Part shown: positions 52,198 through 60,261 of the stretch, piece after piece
How the letters are laid out: each line of letters opens with the position of its first letter
Numbering within the stretch: position 1 is the first letter of the stretch
NCBI GenBank assembly: GCA_002721895.1
Contig: PBLV01000057.1
Location: 1-64,000 of the forward strand
DNA from: Verrucomicrobiales bacterium
GTDB taxonomy: Bacteria; Verrucomicrobiota; Verrucomicrobiae; Limisphaerales; UBA1100
Direction: 5' to 3'
DNA: 64,000 bases
Made by a program: the position numbers and the translations under genes
The notes under the pieces: model-generated
What the model was told of the DNA's origin: nothing
What the model saw: the letters and a program-made list of their open reading frames with translations, nothing else
The model's database searches: none

Positions 52198-54060
52198 CTA
52201 GTTTAATGCAGCTTTTAACCTTAACTCACTACATCCATCCGCAAACGGATCAAACTCGCTGATTATTTCCTTCCAACAACCAAGGCCACATTCCGAAAAA
52301 TTATCTTGATCCACCTTTTGAATTTCATTCAGAACTGACTCCATTGATTTGAACTCTATATTACACTTCTCATACAAATAATCTTGTTCTGTTTTATAGC
52401 CTATGTCATTAATCATCACCGATGGCGTACCCACTACCGCAGATTCCAATGAGGCCGTTGCCCCAACTTTGTGACCTATAGTAATATCACTAGCCAAAGC
52501 AACCTCCGCAGGGCGTATGATATTCCTGTGATTCCCAACGCAAACATCAATCATCCGGCCAGTAAGGCGTGCCTCATTGAGAATCTTATCGTTTGGATAT
52601 TTTTCAGTCGGGTTATTCCTTGCAAACTGACTTTTAATAATCACACCGTATTTTTTTTCATTTATGACTAGCTCTGCAAGGCATTGCAGGTCATGCAAAT
52701 GCTTCCTTTCACTGAACAATCCCCATCGATCGTCTTGTACCGATTCGTCAAAATAGCATATGATGACTTTGGCTCCGTTTCCCATTAGATATTTCCTATG
52801 TTTTGAAGCATATCTGAGAAGTGATTCATTAACACTGTCATAGCAATATCCCAACTCTTTAAAATGTTCCGGATGCACGGGAGTTTTATTGTATATTCCT
52901 TCAAAAAGTTTTGACATTACCAGCATTATGTTGGCGGTTGAGCACATCACGGGATGAATAAATCCAAGATTTGAATATTGGTAAGACACCGTGTTGACGT
53001 TCAACCTGGGCGCCACCAGCAATAATGCATCCACATCTTTATGATAGGGATCTCCAAAAACAAAAGTTTTTGCCCCGCTCGCCAGCACAGTTCTTGTCAT
53101 TAATTCCGCACTGCCCAGAAGGCTTCGGGCAGCCGCAATCTGCTCCCTGACTAAACTGTCCCGCTCAGTCAATTCTGCGCTGAAAAGTATCCGTTGATAC
53201 ATTTTAATTTTTTCTATTACTTTTCTATTTTCTTCAGTAATGCATTGTGGTTCTTTTAAATAAATTGGCAAATATACAGCCTTTCTGCCCTCAGATTCTA
53301 CTTTCTTTAGGCCAATCTTATTTGAGCCGGCTATATATATAACTCTATCGGCGCTAAGCGCGCTTTTAAGTAAACTAAGCTGCCCCCTAAACCGCTTTCT
53401 CGCGTTAAACACTAGCTCGTCTTCTTGCAAGGTGAGAACATCCTCCCCGCAGCCTGATTCTGGCATAATCGGACTAAACTGGTTTAACATTAGATTTCTG
53501 GTTTTTCTAAGGACTTCTTTTATTATTGTTTTTAGATATACGTTATTAATCCGTCGCTCCCCATAGAAATTGAATTCTATTTCAGGATATTTTTTCTTTA
53601 TTTCTTTTATTGGAAAATTTGGTTTTTTAAGCCACAAAACGACTTTACTGTTCTTGGCCATATTTTTGGCCACATTTACAAACATTAACAGTTTTTCAAT
53701 TTGAAAAGCTTTCGCTTTTGCAAAGAATAGCATCAATGTCGAACGGTCAAAATATTCATTAATGTCTTTCAGAATTGGGTTGGCTGAAATTATTTCATTT
53801 GCGACAAGGTAAGATAATTTCGCTGAATCCTTTCTGCTTTTTAAATATAACGATTCTCCACAATGTCCAAACAATTCGCCAATAATGAATCGAGGGTAAT
53901 TGATCTCAATTCCAGCACTTTCCAGTCTTAACCTGTTGCCGCTTTCTTTTGGGTCAACAATTTCCTCAAGTACCCATACCTGCTGAGGAGGCGACTTAAG
54001 TAAACTTTCGGTTACTTCTTTAGTCAAATAATCACAAAAATATGCGCTGTTTAGATCCAC
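52198..54060 (-). CDS. Unrecognised polysaccharide-locus protein, GT-B-like C-terminus
   Basis: 620 residues, AT-rich, no signal peptide or membrane helix. The N-terminal half is alpha/beta without known motifs. The C-terminal half has AKVIICYFDESVQDDRWGLF, then KYGVIIKSQFARNNP and ASDITIGHKVGATASLESAV with VGTPSVMINDIGY, a layout like the nucleotide-sugar half of GT-B transferases. Cys/His pairs are present but show no metal pattern. The start appears to be GTG at 54060, 6 nt after the asparagine-synthase-like stop, with no clear Shine-Dalgarno. A glycosyltransferase role is an inference only. Confidence 0.65.
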   Translation of the reverse strand: MDLNSAYFCDYLTKEVTESLLKSPPQQVWVLEEIVDPKESGNRLRLESAGIEINYPRFIIGELFGHCGESLYLKSRKDSAKLSYLVANEIISANPILKDINEYFDRSTLMLFFAKAKAFQIEKLLMFVNVAKNMAKNSKVVLWLKKPNFPIKEIKKKYPEIEFNFYGERRINNVYLKTIIKEVLRKTRNLMLNQFSPIMPESGCGEDVLTLQEDELVFNARKRFRGQLSLLKSALSADRVIYIAGSNKIGLKKVESEGRKAVYLPIYLKEPQCITEENRKVIEKIKMYQRILFSAELTERDSLVREQIAAARSLLGSAELMTRTVLASGAKTFVFGDPYHKDVDALLLVAPRLNVNTVSYQYSNLGFIHPVMCSTANIMLVMSKLFEGIYNKTPVHPEHFKELGYCYDSVNESLLRYASKHRKYLMGNGAKVIICYFDESVQDDRWGLFSERKHLHDLQCLAELVINEKKYGVIIKSQFARNNPTEKYPNDKILNEARLTGRMIDVCVGNHRNIIRPAEVALASDITIGHKVGATASLESAVVGTPSVMINDIGYKTEQDYLYEKCNIEFKSMESVLNEIQKVDQDNFSECGLGCWKEIISEFDPFADGCSELRLKAALN

Positions 54061-54066
54061 TATAAA

Positions 54067-55974
54067 CTAATCGCCGTACATTCCAATAGTACTCAGCATT
54101 GATAAAGATGCCAGATCATTTAATTCATCTCCACGCATTTCATCTCCTGACAAATATTTATTTTCTATTCCTGCTATATATTCATGACAGAACCATTCTT
54201 CAGAAAAATTATTTATGTAAGATTTCTCTTTTATTATGTTTTTAAAAACCTTAGTAAATGAGGAATTATGCATTATTTCGCCTATATGGCTAAAGCTGGG
54301 ATCTATATCATAGATATATGAGTGCGGCCCTGTTTGAAGTTCTATCGGATATTTAATCCTATTTTTCAGCATCCATTTAAGAGGATATTTTGTTGGTTTG
54401 AAGTCCAGGCCTCTTCCCCAGCTTTCTGGCATTTTTGCAAGGTATTCTAATATCTTACTATCAATGAATGGTAGTGCGCACGTTAATTTATGAGCTTCTA
54501 AAGTGTGTTCCAGAGTTGCAACAGTTGCCCCTTGCCAATGGAAGGAATGATATAAATGCAGATACCATGAATAAAGATTATCTGGACTCACGCTATTTGC
54601 TGCATCTTTCAGATATTTTCCCTTCATGGACTCGGAATAATCACGTTGTCCCTGTGCGCTTAACATCCGGCTATTTTCAATTGAATAAAAAGGTAAACGC
54701 CCTTGACTTAAGAAAAAACTAGCTAAAAATTGTTCTATTCTCCCTTTTTTCCCCTGCAAGGGCATGTCAAAACGCACGCTGACGTTTCGATTTCTATATA
54801 TTTGCCAAACAGGATTAGCCTCATGCTTGTCTTCTAATATATCTTTAAGAAAGGTCGGGCCAAACAAGTGTGAGGCCATTTTATCGCTATACTCACGAAA
54901 ATCTATTGAAGACGGATGAAAGATTGAAACATATTGGCTGAATCCTAGATTATGTGCTCCATCACTAATCTCTCCTGCAAACACCACCTCATCGCAACTG
55001 GCAGTGCGGGCGACATGCTTAGCAAGCTTCCAGTGGTTGAATCCCGTAAGGTTTGCGAACTGTTGGGATCGAAATAAAGTTCTAACTTCATCTAGTATTT
55101 CAGGGGCACCATTCCTATAATCTAGCTCACATATTTCGAGCGGAACATTATAGTAGTCAGCAATCGCCTGGGCGCGATCTATCTCAAATTGATTAATTAC
55201 ACCCGCCCGCTCTGAATACCGCATGCGTCCAATAACCGCCCTGACCTTTTTGTTGCCGAAGCAGTGTACCAATACCGCCAATATAGAAGTTGAATCCCAG
55301 CCAGAAGATAGATAAACAACATTGCCTTCATGTGAACCGCGTGCTCGTATAGTCTCAATAAAAATATCAGAATATTTATGAAGATCGCTTTCCGTATATT
55401 CTTCTATCTGTAAAGGCTGAAAATTTTCTTCATCAATTGTAATATTATCTCTACTTATATTAAGTACCTCTCCAACGCCGAGTCTCATAACATCTTTATA
55501 TAACGTATCCATCTTAGCTGGGCGCGACCCATAAACAACAAGGGCGTGAGCTATCCCGACCATATTGGCTTCAGGAGCACTATTTGCCACAGGCAAACAT
55601 TTCATCTCCGTTGATGCTATAGTTTGGCCCTCATGCTCCTGCCAGTAAACATCTATTCTACCAAACTGATCTGTCCAAATTGAGCATTTATCATCTTCAG
55701 TAATTTTCACTACCACAAAACGTCCCTCCAAATCCGATACCTTGCGTGGGTCTTGAAGATACTCCTGTGATATATTGATACTTCGTCGAGATAGCTCATT
55801 TGTATTACTATCTCTAATCCCAAATACTTCACCGAATAGATAATAAACATCTCCGCTATCTAACTTCCAGCAGCAAGATGCATTGCCTTCAAGAAGTATC
55901 TCCCGAGATGTGTAAAGGCTATCAATCGATTCATCCCTTTTAAAATTTCCTTTATGGCTGATCGTAAGTTTCAT
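54067..55974 (-). CDS. Asparagine-synthase-like protein lacking the N-terminal glutaminase Cys
   Basis: 635 residues. The N-terminal part follows the Ntn-glutaminase fold of AsnB (GDVYYLFGEVFGI, LEGRFVVVKI, TDQFGRIDVYWQE), but the protein begins MKLTISH with no Cys at position 2, so glutamine hydrolysis is not expected. The C-terminal synthetase has the PP-loop as YLSSGWDSTSILA in place of SGGxDSS and a later EISDGAHNLGF. Such homologues adenylate a carboxylate and attach an amine or ammonia, and may also cyclise. ATG 55974 was chosen; a TTG at 56004 would add ten residues. Substrate unknown, perhaps a sugar uronate. Confidence 0.82.
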   Translation of the reverse strand: MKLTISHKGNFKRDESIDSLYTSREILLEGNASCCWKLDSGDVYYLFGEVFGIRDSNTNELSRRSINISQEYLQDPRKVSDLEGRFVVVKITEDDKCSIWTDQFGRIDVYWQEHEGQTIASTEMKCLPVANSAPEANMVGIAHALVVYGSRPAKMDTLYKDVMRLGVGEVLNISRDNITIDEENFQPLQIEEYTESDLHKYSDIFIETIRARGSHEGNVVYLSSGWDSTSILAVLVHCFGNKKVRAVIGRMRYSERAGVINQFEIDRAQAIADYYNVPLEICELDYRNGAPEILDEVRTLFRSQQFANLTGFNHWKLAKHVARTASCDEVVFAGEISDGAHNLGFSQYVSIFHPSSIDFREYSDKMASHLFGPTFLKDILEDKHEANPVWQIYRNRNVSVRFDMPLQGKKGRIEQFLASFFLSQGRLPFYSIENSRMLSAQGQRDYSESMKGKYLKDAANSVSPDNLYSWYLHLYHSFHWQGATVATLEHTLEAHKLTCALPFIDSKILEYLAKMPESWGRGLDFKPTKYPLKWMLKNRIKYPIELQTGPHSYIYDIDPSFSHIGEIMHNSSFTKVFKNIIKEKSYINNFSEEWFCHEYIAGIENKYLSGDEMRGDELNDLASLSMLSTIGMYGD

Positions 55975-56015
55975 TTCGTCTTCAATTTCACGCCCGTTTG
56001 CCAACGCTACAACAT

Positions 56016-56939
56016 CTAATAAGGCTGATATTCTGATTTGTATAAGATGCCATACGAACGATTATGCATTAGTTTTATTCTATCTTCAATTACCTTGAGG
56101 TGATCCGCCTCTCTAAAAATTTTTTTCTTCATAGATCGGGCAATGGACATCAATGATTTATTTTGGTTCACTAATTCAATTTTAACCGGACCATCTGTCT
56201 TGCTGCAAATTACCGTACTCCTGCCGACTAACCTATCTCTAACGTTAATTTCAGGCGAAATATACTGATGTGCTAAAGTGTCATGATGCACTTGCTCATG
56301 CTCCCCACCATAATATATGTTAATTCTATTAAATTTCTCATCTAACATTACTTCTATAACCTCAAAGAGATTTATAATGTCGAAATACACAAATTCTCCC
56401 CCCCCATGCCTATAGCGTGCCTTATCCAAGTCTGAGATTGTGCTTCCATTGAGACAACTTACAAATCCGCACGCAAACGATTTCCGAGTTACTTTCAACA
56501 TCTTTGAAAATATTGCTAGTGGGTTGGGCATGTGATGGACTGCTATTCTCTCAAATGAATAATCATACATATTTGTAAAATCTTTTTTAGTTACATCTCC
56601 CAGATGCCATTTAGCATCTGGGTAATTATTTATACAATAATCGTGACCCATTTTCGAAATATCATATCCTGTATAATCATGACTCGAATCAATTGCCCCA
56701 ACTGATTTTAAAAAACTGTATGCGCCTCCGGCAGCAGAACCAATTTCTAAAATTGACCCATCAATACCTTCTGACGGCGGACTAAATATATCTTTTTTAT
56801 TGTTAAATAATGGAAAATGGCGCCATCCCCATGTAGACTGATTAGTCTTATACTTCTCGTAGGGACTTTCGCTCCAAGTCTGCGAAAGCTCATCTCTATT
56901 ATATTCCGGATTAGTGAGTTTTAACGACTTATATTCCAT
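56016..56939 (-). CDS. Class I SAM-dependent methyltransferase
   Basis: 307 residues, AT-rich. Motif I is SILEIGSAAGGAYSFLKS with motif II near DYTGYDISKMG. The next segments read WHLGDVTKKDF and RIAVHHMPNPLAIFSKML. A C-terminal region with IARSMKKKIFREADHLKVIE is basic and could contact a phosphate-bearing acceptor. It overlaps the PhyH-like gene by 11 nt. Substrate unknown. Confidence 0.8.
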   Translation of the reverse strand: MEYKSLKLTNPEYNRDELSQTWSESPYEKYKTNQSTWGWRHFPLFNNKKDIFSPPSEGIDGSILEIGSAAGGAYSFLKSVGAIDSSHDYTGYDISKMGHDYCINNYPDAKWHLGDVTKKDFTNMYDYSFERIAVHHMPNPLAIFSKMLKVTRKSFACGFVSCLNGSTISDLDKARYRHGGGEFVYFDIINLFEVIEVMLDEKFNRINIYYGGEHEQVHHDTLAHQYISPEINVRDRLVGRSTVICSKTDGPVKIELVNQNKSLMSIARSMKKKIFREADHLKVIEDRIKLMHNRSYGILYKSEYQPY

Positions 56940-57834
56940 AATTGATGTAAGCTAAAAATGTTTTTGCTGAATCTCTAATAATTTTGTGCTCTCTCCTAAA
57001 TTTTGCCTTTTCTAGATACGCAAGATTTTTGCGCATCTGGTCGCGCAGCCATTTGTAGTCCGATGACCCATTATTCAAACGTTTAATTATTCCTGTTAAC
57101 TTCTTACTTTCATCTCCAAATATTAACGGATCACTTCCGCACGTATATTTTAGCTGGATCATCGCCCTCCATCCATTATTCAATTGAGCCTTGTGGACGC
57201 CCGTGACATCCATAAACAGCGCATCCCCGACGCTCGAGAAACATCGGGCCTTTATCTTTTTGGCATATTCAACTGAGACTTCATCATCGGTCATAGTGCG
57301 CGCCGCACCTGATGCGGGCATTCGGTGGGTCGTTTCAAGATACTGAGTATGAGGGGTTGAATTATCAATTTCTGACAATGGGATATGAATTGTGAATTCA
57401 GTCGGGTAATCTGTATGCCATACTGCTGGAAATCCATGCTTACCATGAACAAACTTTTCTGGGCTCATTGATGGCTTGGTGATAACGATGCTGGGAACTA
57501 TCTGCAACACAGGGCGCCCTCTGTAAGCCAACTTAAAATAATCGTCTAACAATTTATTCAAGCTTTTTGATTCAAGAAATTTGTGTAGGGTTTCATCAAT
57601 TACTGGCCAAGAGTAATTGCCTTCTGCTGCCTTGAAATTATCTGAACATATGCGAAATTCTTTACTATGTATATTGTCTCCATTAGCATCAAATAGTGAT
57701 GGCACATTTACCCATCCATCCCTAACAAGTTCTACTAAACTTTCATCTCTCTTTTCGCTAGATCGAGACAGAAACCTCGATGTATTAATAGTCTTATAAA
57801 GTTGATTAATTCTATTTATAATTCTATTTATCAC
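56929..57834 (-). CDS. PhyH-like Fe(II)/2-oxoglutarate oxygenase, second copy
   Basis: 301 residues. Iron ligands are His-x-Asp in AVWHTDYPTEF and the distal His in MDVTGVHKAQL. RAMIQLKYTC holds a possible 2-oxoglutarate Arg. It differs strongly from the PhyH protein at 47.1-48.1 kb, so it is not a recent copy. The start is uncertain: the only usual start codon, GTG 57834, lies inside AAGGTGAT, which itself is a good Shine-Dalgarno, so translation may begin a few codons later at a rare codon. Probable sugar or acyl hydroxylase of the locus. Confidence 0.78.
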   Translation of the reverse strand: MINRIINRINQLYKTINTSRFLSRSSEKRDESLVELVRDGWVNVPSLFDANGDNIHSKEFRICSDNFKAAEGNYSWPVIDETLHKFLESKSLNKLLDDYFKLAYRGRPVLQIVPSIVITKPSMSPEKFVHGKHGFPAVWHTDYPTEFTIHIPLSEIDNSTPHTQYLETTHRMPASGAARTMTDDEVSVEYAKKIKARCFSSVGDALFMDVTGVHKAQLNNGWRAMIQLKYTCGSDPLIFGDESKKLTGIIKRLNNGSSDYKWLRDQMRKNLAYLEKAKFRREHKIIRDSAKTFLAYINYGI

Positions 57835-57847
57835 CTTTATTAAATCC

Positions 57848-58900
57848 TTACTTTATTAAGTCCCACTTCATTGGAGTTCCTTTCTTAATATCCTTGGCAG
57901 CAGACTTCCCAAGTAGGCACTCATAATATTTTGGAGGCAGCCCCATCCCTGGCCTTATGCTCCGGATATTGTTAGTTGTGAACTTCTCGCCTGCCCTCAC
58001 GTCTTTAGTAATATATAATGATCTTTTAAATTGTATTGATGATTCTTCTGACCTTTCGATCCCGTATTTCACACGGCCTAATGCCTGCCAAGCTCGATGA
58101 GTCTCTACTACCAGGGATTCCATTTCAGCAGGCTCCAGTGAAAAACTTGAATCAACCCCTCCATCAGCCCTAGACAAAGTAAAGTGCTTCTCAATTACTG
58201 TTGCCCCTTTGGCAACAGCTGCCACAGCCACGCCTACGCCCATCGTATGATCCGATAATCCAACTTCACACTCAAACATTTCCCTCAGGTGAGGAATTGT
58301 ATTAACATTACTCTCTTTAGGGGACGCAGGATATGTGCTTGTACATTTTAGTAGAACGAAATTCCCTCCGCCGTATTCATAGAGCGCACTCACGGTTTCT
58401 CCCAAATCAGCTATCGTCGCCATGCCTGTGGAGATTATTACCGGCTTACCAGTCGCTGCCACCTTTCTGATTAGACGCAAATCTGTATTCTCGAATGAAG
58501 CTATTTTGTATGCGGGGACTTCCAAATCTTCCAAAAAATCAACTGCCGTCTCATCAAAAGGAGTGCTAAAACATACTAGCCCCAATTCATTGGCTTTCTT
58601 CATTAACGGCTTATGCCATTCCCAAGGCGTATAAGCTTTCTGATACAATTCATATAGCCCGGCTCCTTTCCATAGACTTTTTTTATCATCAATATAAAAG
58701 TCCATTTGATCAATATTCAAGGTCATCGTATCCGCCGTGTATGTTTGCAGCTTCAAAGCATGAGCCCCTGCATCAGCTGCAGCTTCAACAATTTTCATTG
58801 CCCGATCGAATGACTGGTTATGGTTGCCCGACATTTCAGCAATTATAAAAGGCTGATTGCTCAGCCCCACAGGAATACCGCCAAGCTTAAATTCATTCAT
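57848..58900 (-). CDS. pseI: NeuB-family nonulosonate synthase, PseI-like
   Basis: 350 residues. Condenses PEP with a 6-deoxy-hexose derivative to give pseudaminic-type acids. It has PFIIAEMSGNHNQSFDRAM (the PseI form of the N-terminal signature), HALKLQTYTADTMTL, STPFDETAVDFLE, CTSTYPAS and EKHFTLSRADGGVDSSFSLE. A C-terminal SAF (antifreeze-like) domain starts near residue 290. The AELSGNH-type N-terminus and the neighbouring PseG favour pseudaminic over sialic acid. It overlaps the formyltransferase stop by 8 nt. Confidence 0.9.
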   Translation of the reverse strand: MNEFKLGGIPVGLSNQPFIIAEMSGNHNQSFDRAMKIVEAAADAGAHALKLQTYTADTMTLNIDQMDFYIDDKKSLWKGAGLYELYQKAYTPWEWHKPLMKKANELGLVCFSTPFDETAVDFLEDLEVPAYKIASFENTDLRLIRKVAATGKPVIISTGMATIADLGETVSALYEYGGGNFVLLKCTSTYPASPKESNVNTIPHLREMFECEVGLSDHTMGVGVAVAAVAKGATVIEKHFTLSRADGGVDSSFSLEPAEMESLVVETHRAWQALGRVKYGIERSEESSIQFKRSLYITKDVRAGEKFTTNNIRSIRPGMGLPPKYYECLLGKSAAKDIKKGTPMKWDLIK

Positions 58901-59576
58901 TATTTTTCTCTTGGGTAATTTTTACTTTTGCCAAAATGCTATTGCCCTCCTTATTTGCTCCTGAAAATTCAAGCTTATACTCACCTATATATACATAAGC
59001 CGGCGGATAGCCCTCAGCATCTAGCATTCTGATATAATCATATACCTCATTCAATGTTTTTGCATCACGCCAGTTCCCATCCTCTGGCTTTCTTCTGTTA
59101 AAAACAACCGTTTCTCCTTTTTGCGGCGCTGGGTCAGGGTTTGTTTCCAGAATTTCCACAATCATATCCTCAATCACGCGGTCCATGCGTAAAAATATTT
59201 CCGTTGCACTTCCCATCAAACTCAAAGGTTTCTTCGTATAAACTGGCCCGGCATCCATTCTCTCCACGCAACGTATTGCAGAGATCACAGTTTTCTCTTT
59301 CCCTCGAACAATTAAGTTTTGTAAAGGACTCCCACCTCGCCCATAAGGCAAATCTGTCATATGAAATATTATGCACTCATAATTTTCATATATTTCAGAA
59401 CAAATTCTGATAGACCAATGCGGGAAAAAAATAATTCTTGGACTTATTCTTTTAAGAAAATCTATGTTTAGGTCTGCGGGGTTATTAATTCCAGTGAATT
59501 CTGCGTTTAGCCTTTTATTCAGCCGAGAAATAAGGTGTTTACACTGATTTCGGCTATAGGCAATGATATATTTCAT
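58893..59576 (-). CDS. Formyltransferase-like protein (N-formyl sugar)
   Basis: 227 residues. Shares the methionyl-tRNA/UDP-sugar formyltransferase pattern: IIFHMTDLPYGRGGSPLQNL carries the catalytic His and the Gly-Gly-Ser-Pro loop, and VERMDAGPVYTKKPL carries the Asp. The N-terminus is short for the family, and the expected catalytic Asn is not obvious. It would transfer a formyl group from 10-formyl-tetrahydrofolate to a sugar amine. It is separated by 1 nt from the PIG-L deacetylase gene and overlaps pseI, so amine generation and reacylation may be coupled. Confidence 0.82.
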   Translation of the reverse strand: MKYIIAYSRNQCKHLISRLNKRLNAEFTGINNPADLNIDFLKRISPRIIFFPHWSIRICSEIYENYECIIFHMTDLPYGRGGSPLQNLIVRGKEKTVISAIRCVERMDAGPVYTKKPLSLMGSATEIFLRMDRVIEDMIVEILETNPDPAPQKGETVVFNRRKPEDGNWRDAKTLNEVYDYIRMLDAEGYPPAYVYIGEYKLEFSGANKEGNSILAKVKITQEKNNE

Positions 59577-59577
59577 A

Positions 59578-60261
59578 TCAATTAATTTCTCGCTCTAATT
59601 GGAATGCCTCAGCTGCATTCTTTCCAACCGCTGCTCCTCGCCAGCGTGCTAAATGCTCAACCGCCTTAATAGATCGCACATGAGGCCATTCCCGCATTTC
59701 AGATTCATACGCACGTAAAGCTTTAACCTTTAGATCTAACGTCGCTGTAATATCCTCGAACCAATTCGGAGCAAATACTTGCCCATATCTAGGTGATTGC
59801 CATTCAGTTGAAGAAGGCACTTCAAAGGATAGAATACGCTTAACCGTATGTCCTGGCTGAGGCCTGCAGGAGGTCATAACTGCCTGGTGAATGATTTGAT
59901 GGTCAATATTCAGGTCGGCTGAATGATGCGTGACCACTATTTCCGGCTTTATTTGTGTAACCTTTTGCTCAATGGATTTGACAACATCCAATAAATCCAA
60001 GGAATCCATTCTGTTGTCCGGGTGACCCAGCAACTGAACCGAACTCAATCCCAGTATGTCACCTGCTCTTTTTGCGGAATCTGCCAAATCATGTAGTTCA
60101 TTTCCCCGCATATCTCGATCTCTAATATTGTCTCTTGAAGTAGCACCTTCCGCCATAATAAGAGAGTGGACTTCCATGCCCTCAGATGACCACTTAGCCA
60201 TAGCCCCACCGCAACCCAGCACTTCATCATCAGGATGAGCTGCTATACTAAGAATTTTCAT
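59578..60261 (-). CDS. PIG-L family N-acetyl-sugar deacetylase
   Basis: 227 residues. The metal motif AHPDDEVLGCGG is at the N-terminus, with the later histidine ligand in VVTHHSADLNIDHQ. PIG-L (LmbE) enzymes hydrolyse N-acetyl groups from sugars. ATG 60261 was taken; a TTG directly upstream would add one residue. It overlaps the PseG fusion by 14 nt. Set between two formyltransferase-type sequences, it probably exposes an amine on the nonulosonate or its precursor. Confidence 0.9.
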   Translation of the reverse strand: MKILSIAAHPDDEVLGCGGAMAKWSSEGMEVHSLIMAEGATSRDNIRDRDMRGNELHDLADSAKRAGDILGLSSVQLLGHPDNRMDSLDLLDVVKSIEQKVTQIKPEIVVTHHSADLNIDHQIIHQAVMTSCRPQPGHTVKRILSFEVPSSTEWQSPRYGQVFAPNWFEDITATLDLKVKALRAYESEMREWPHVRSIKAVEHLARWRGAAVGKNAAEAFQLEREIN

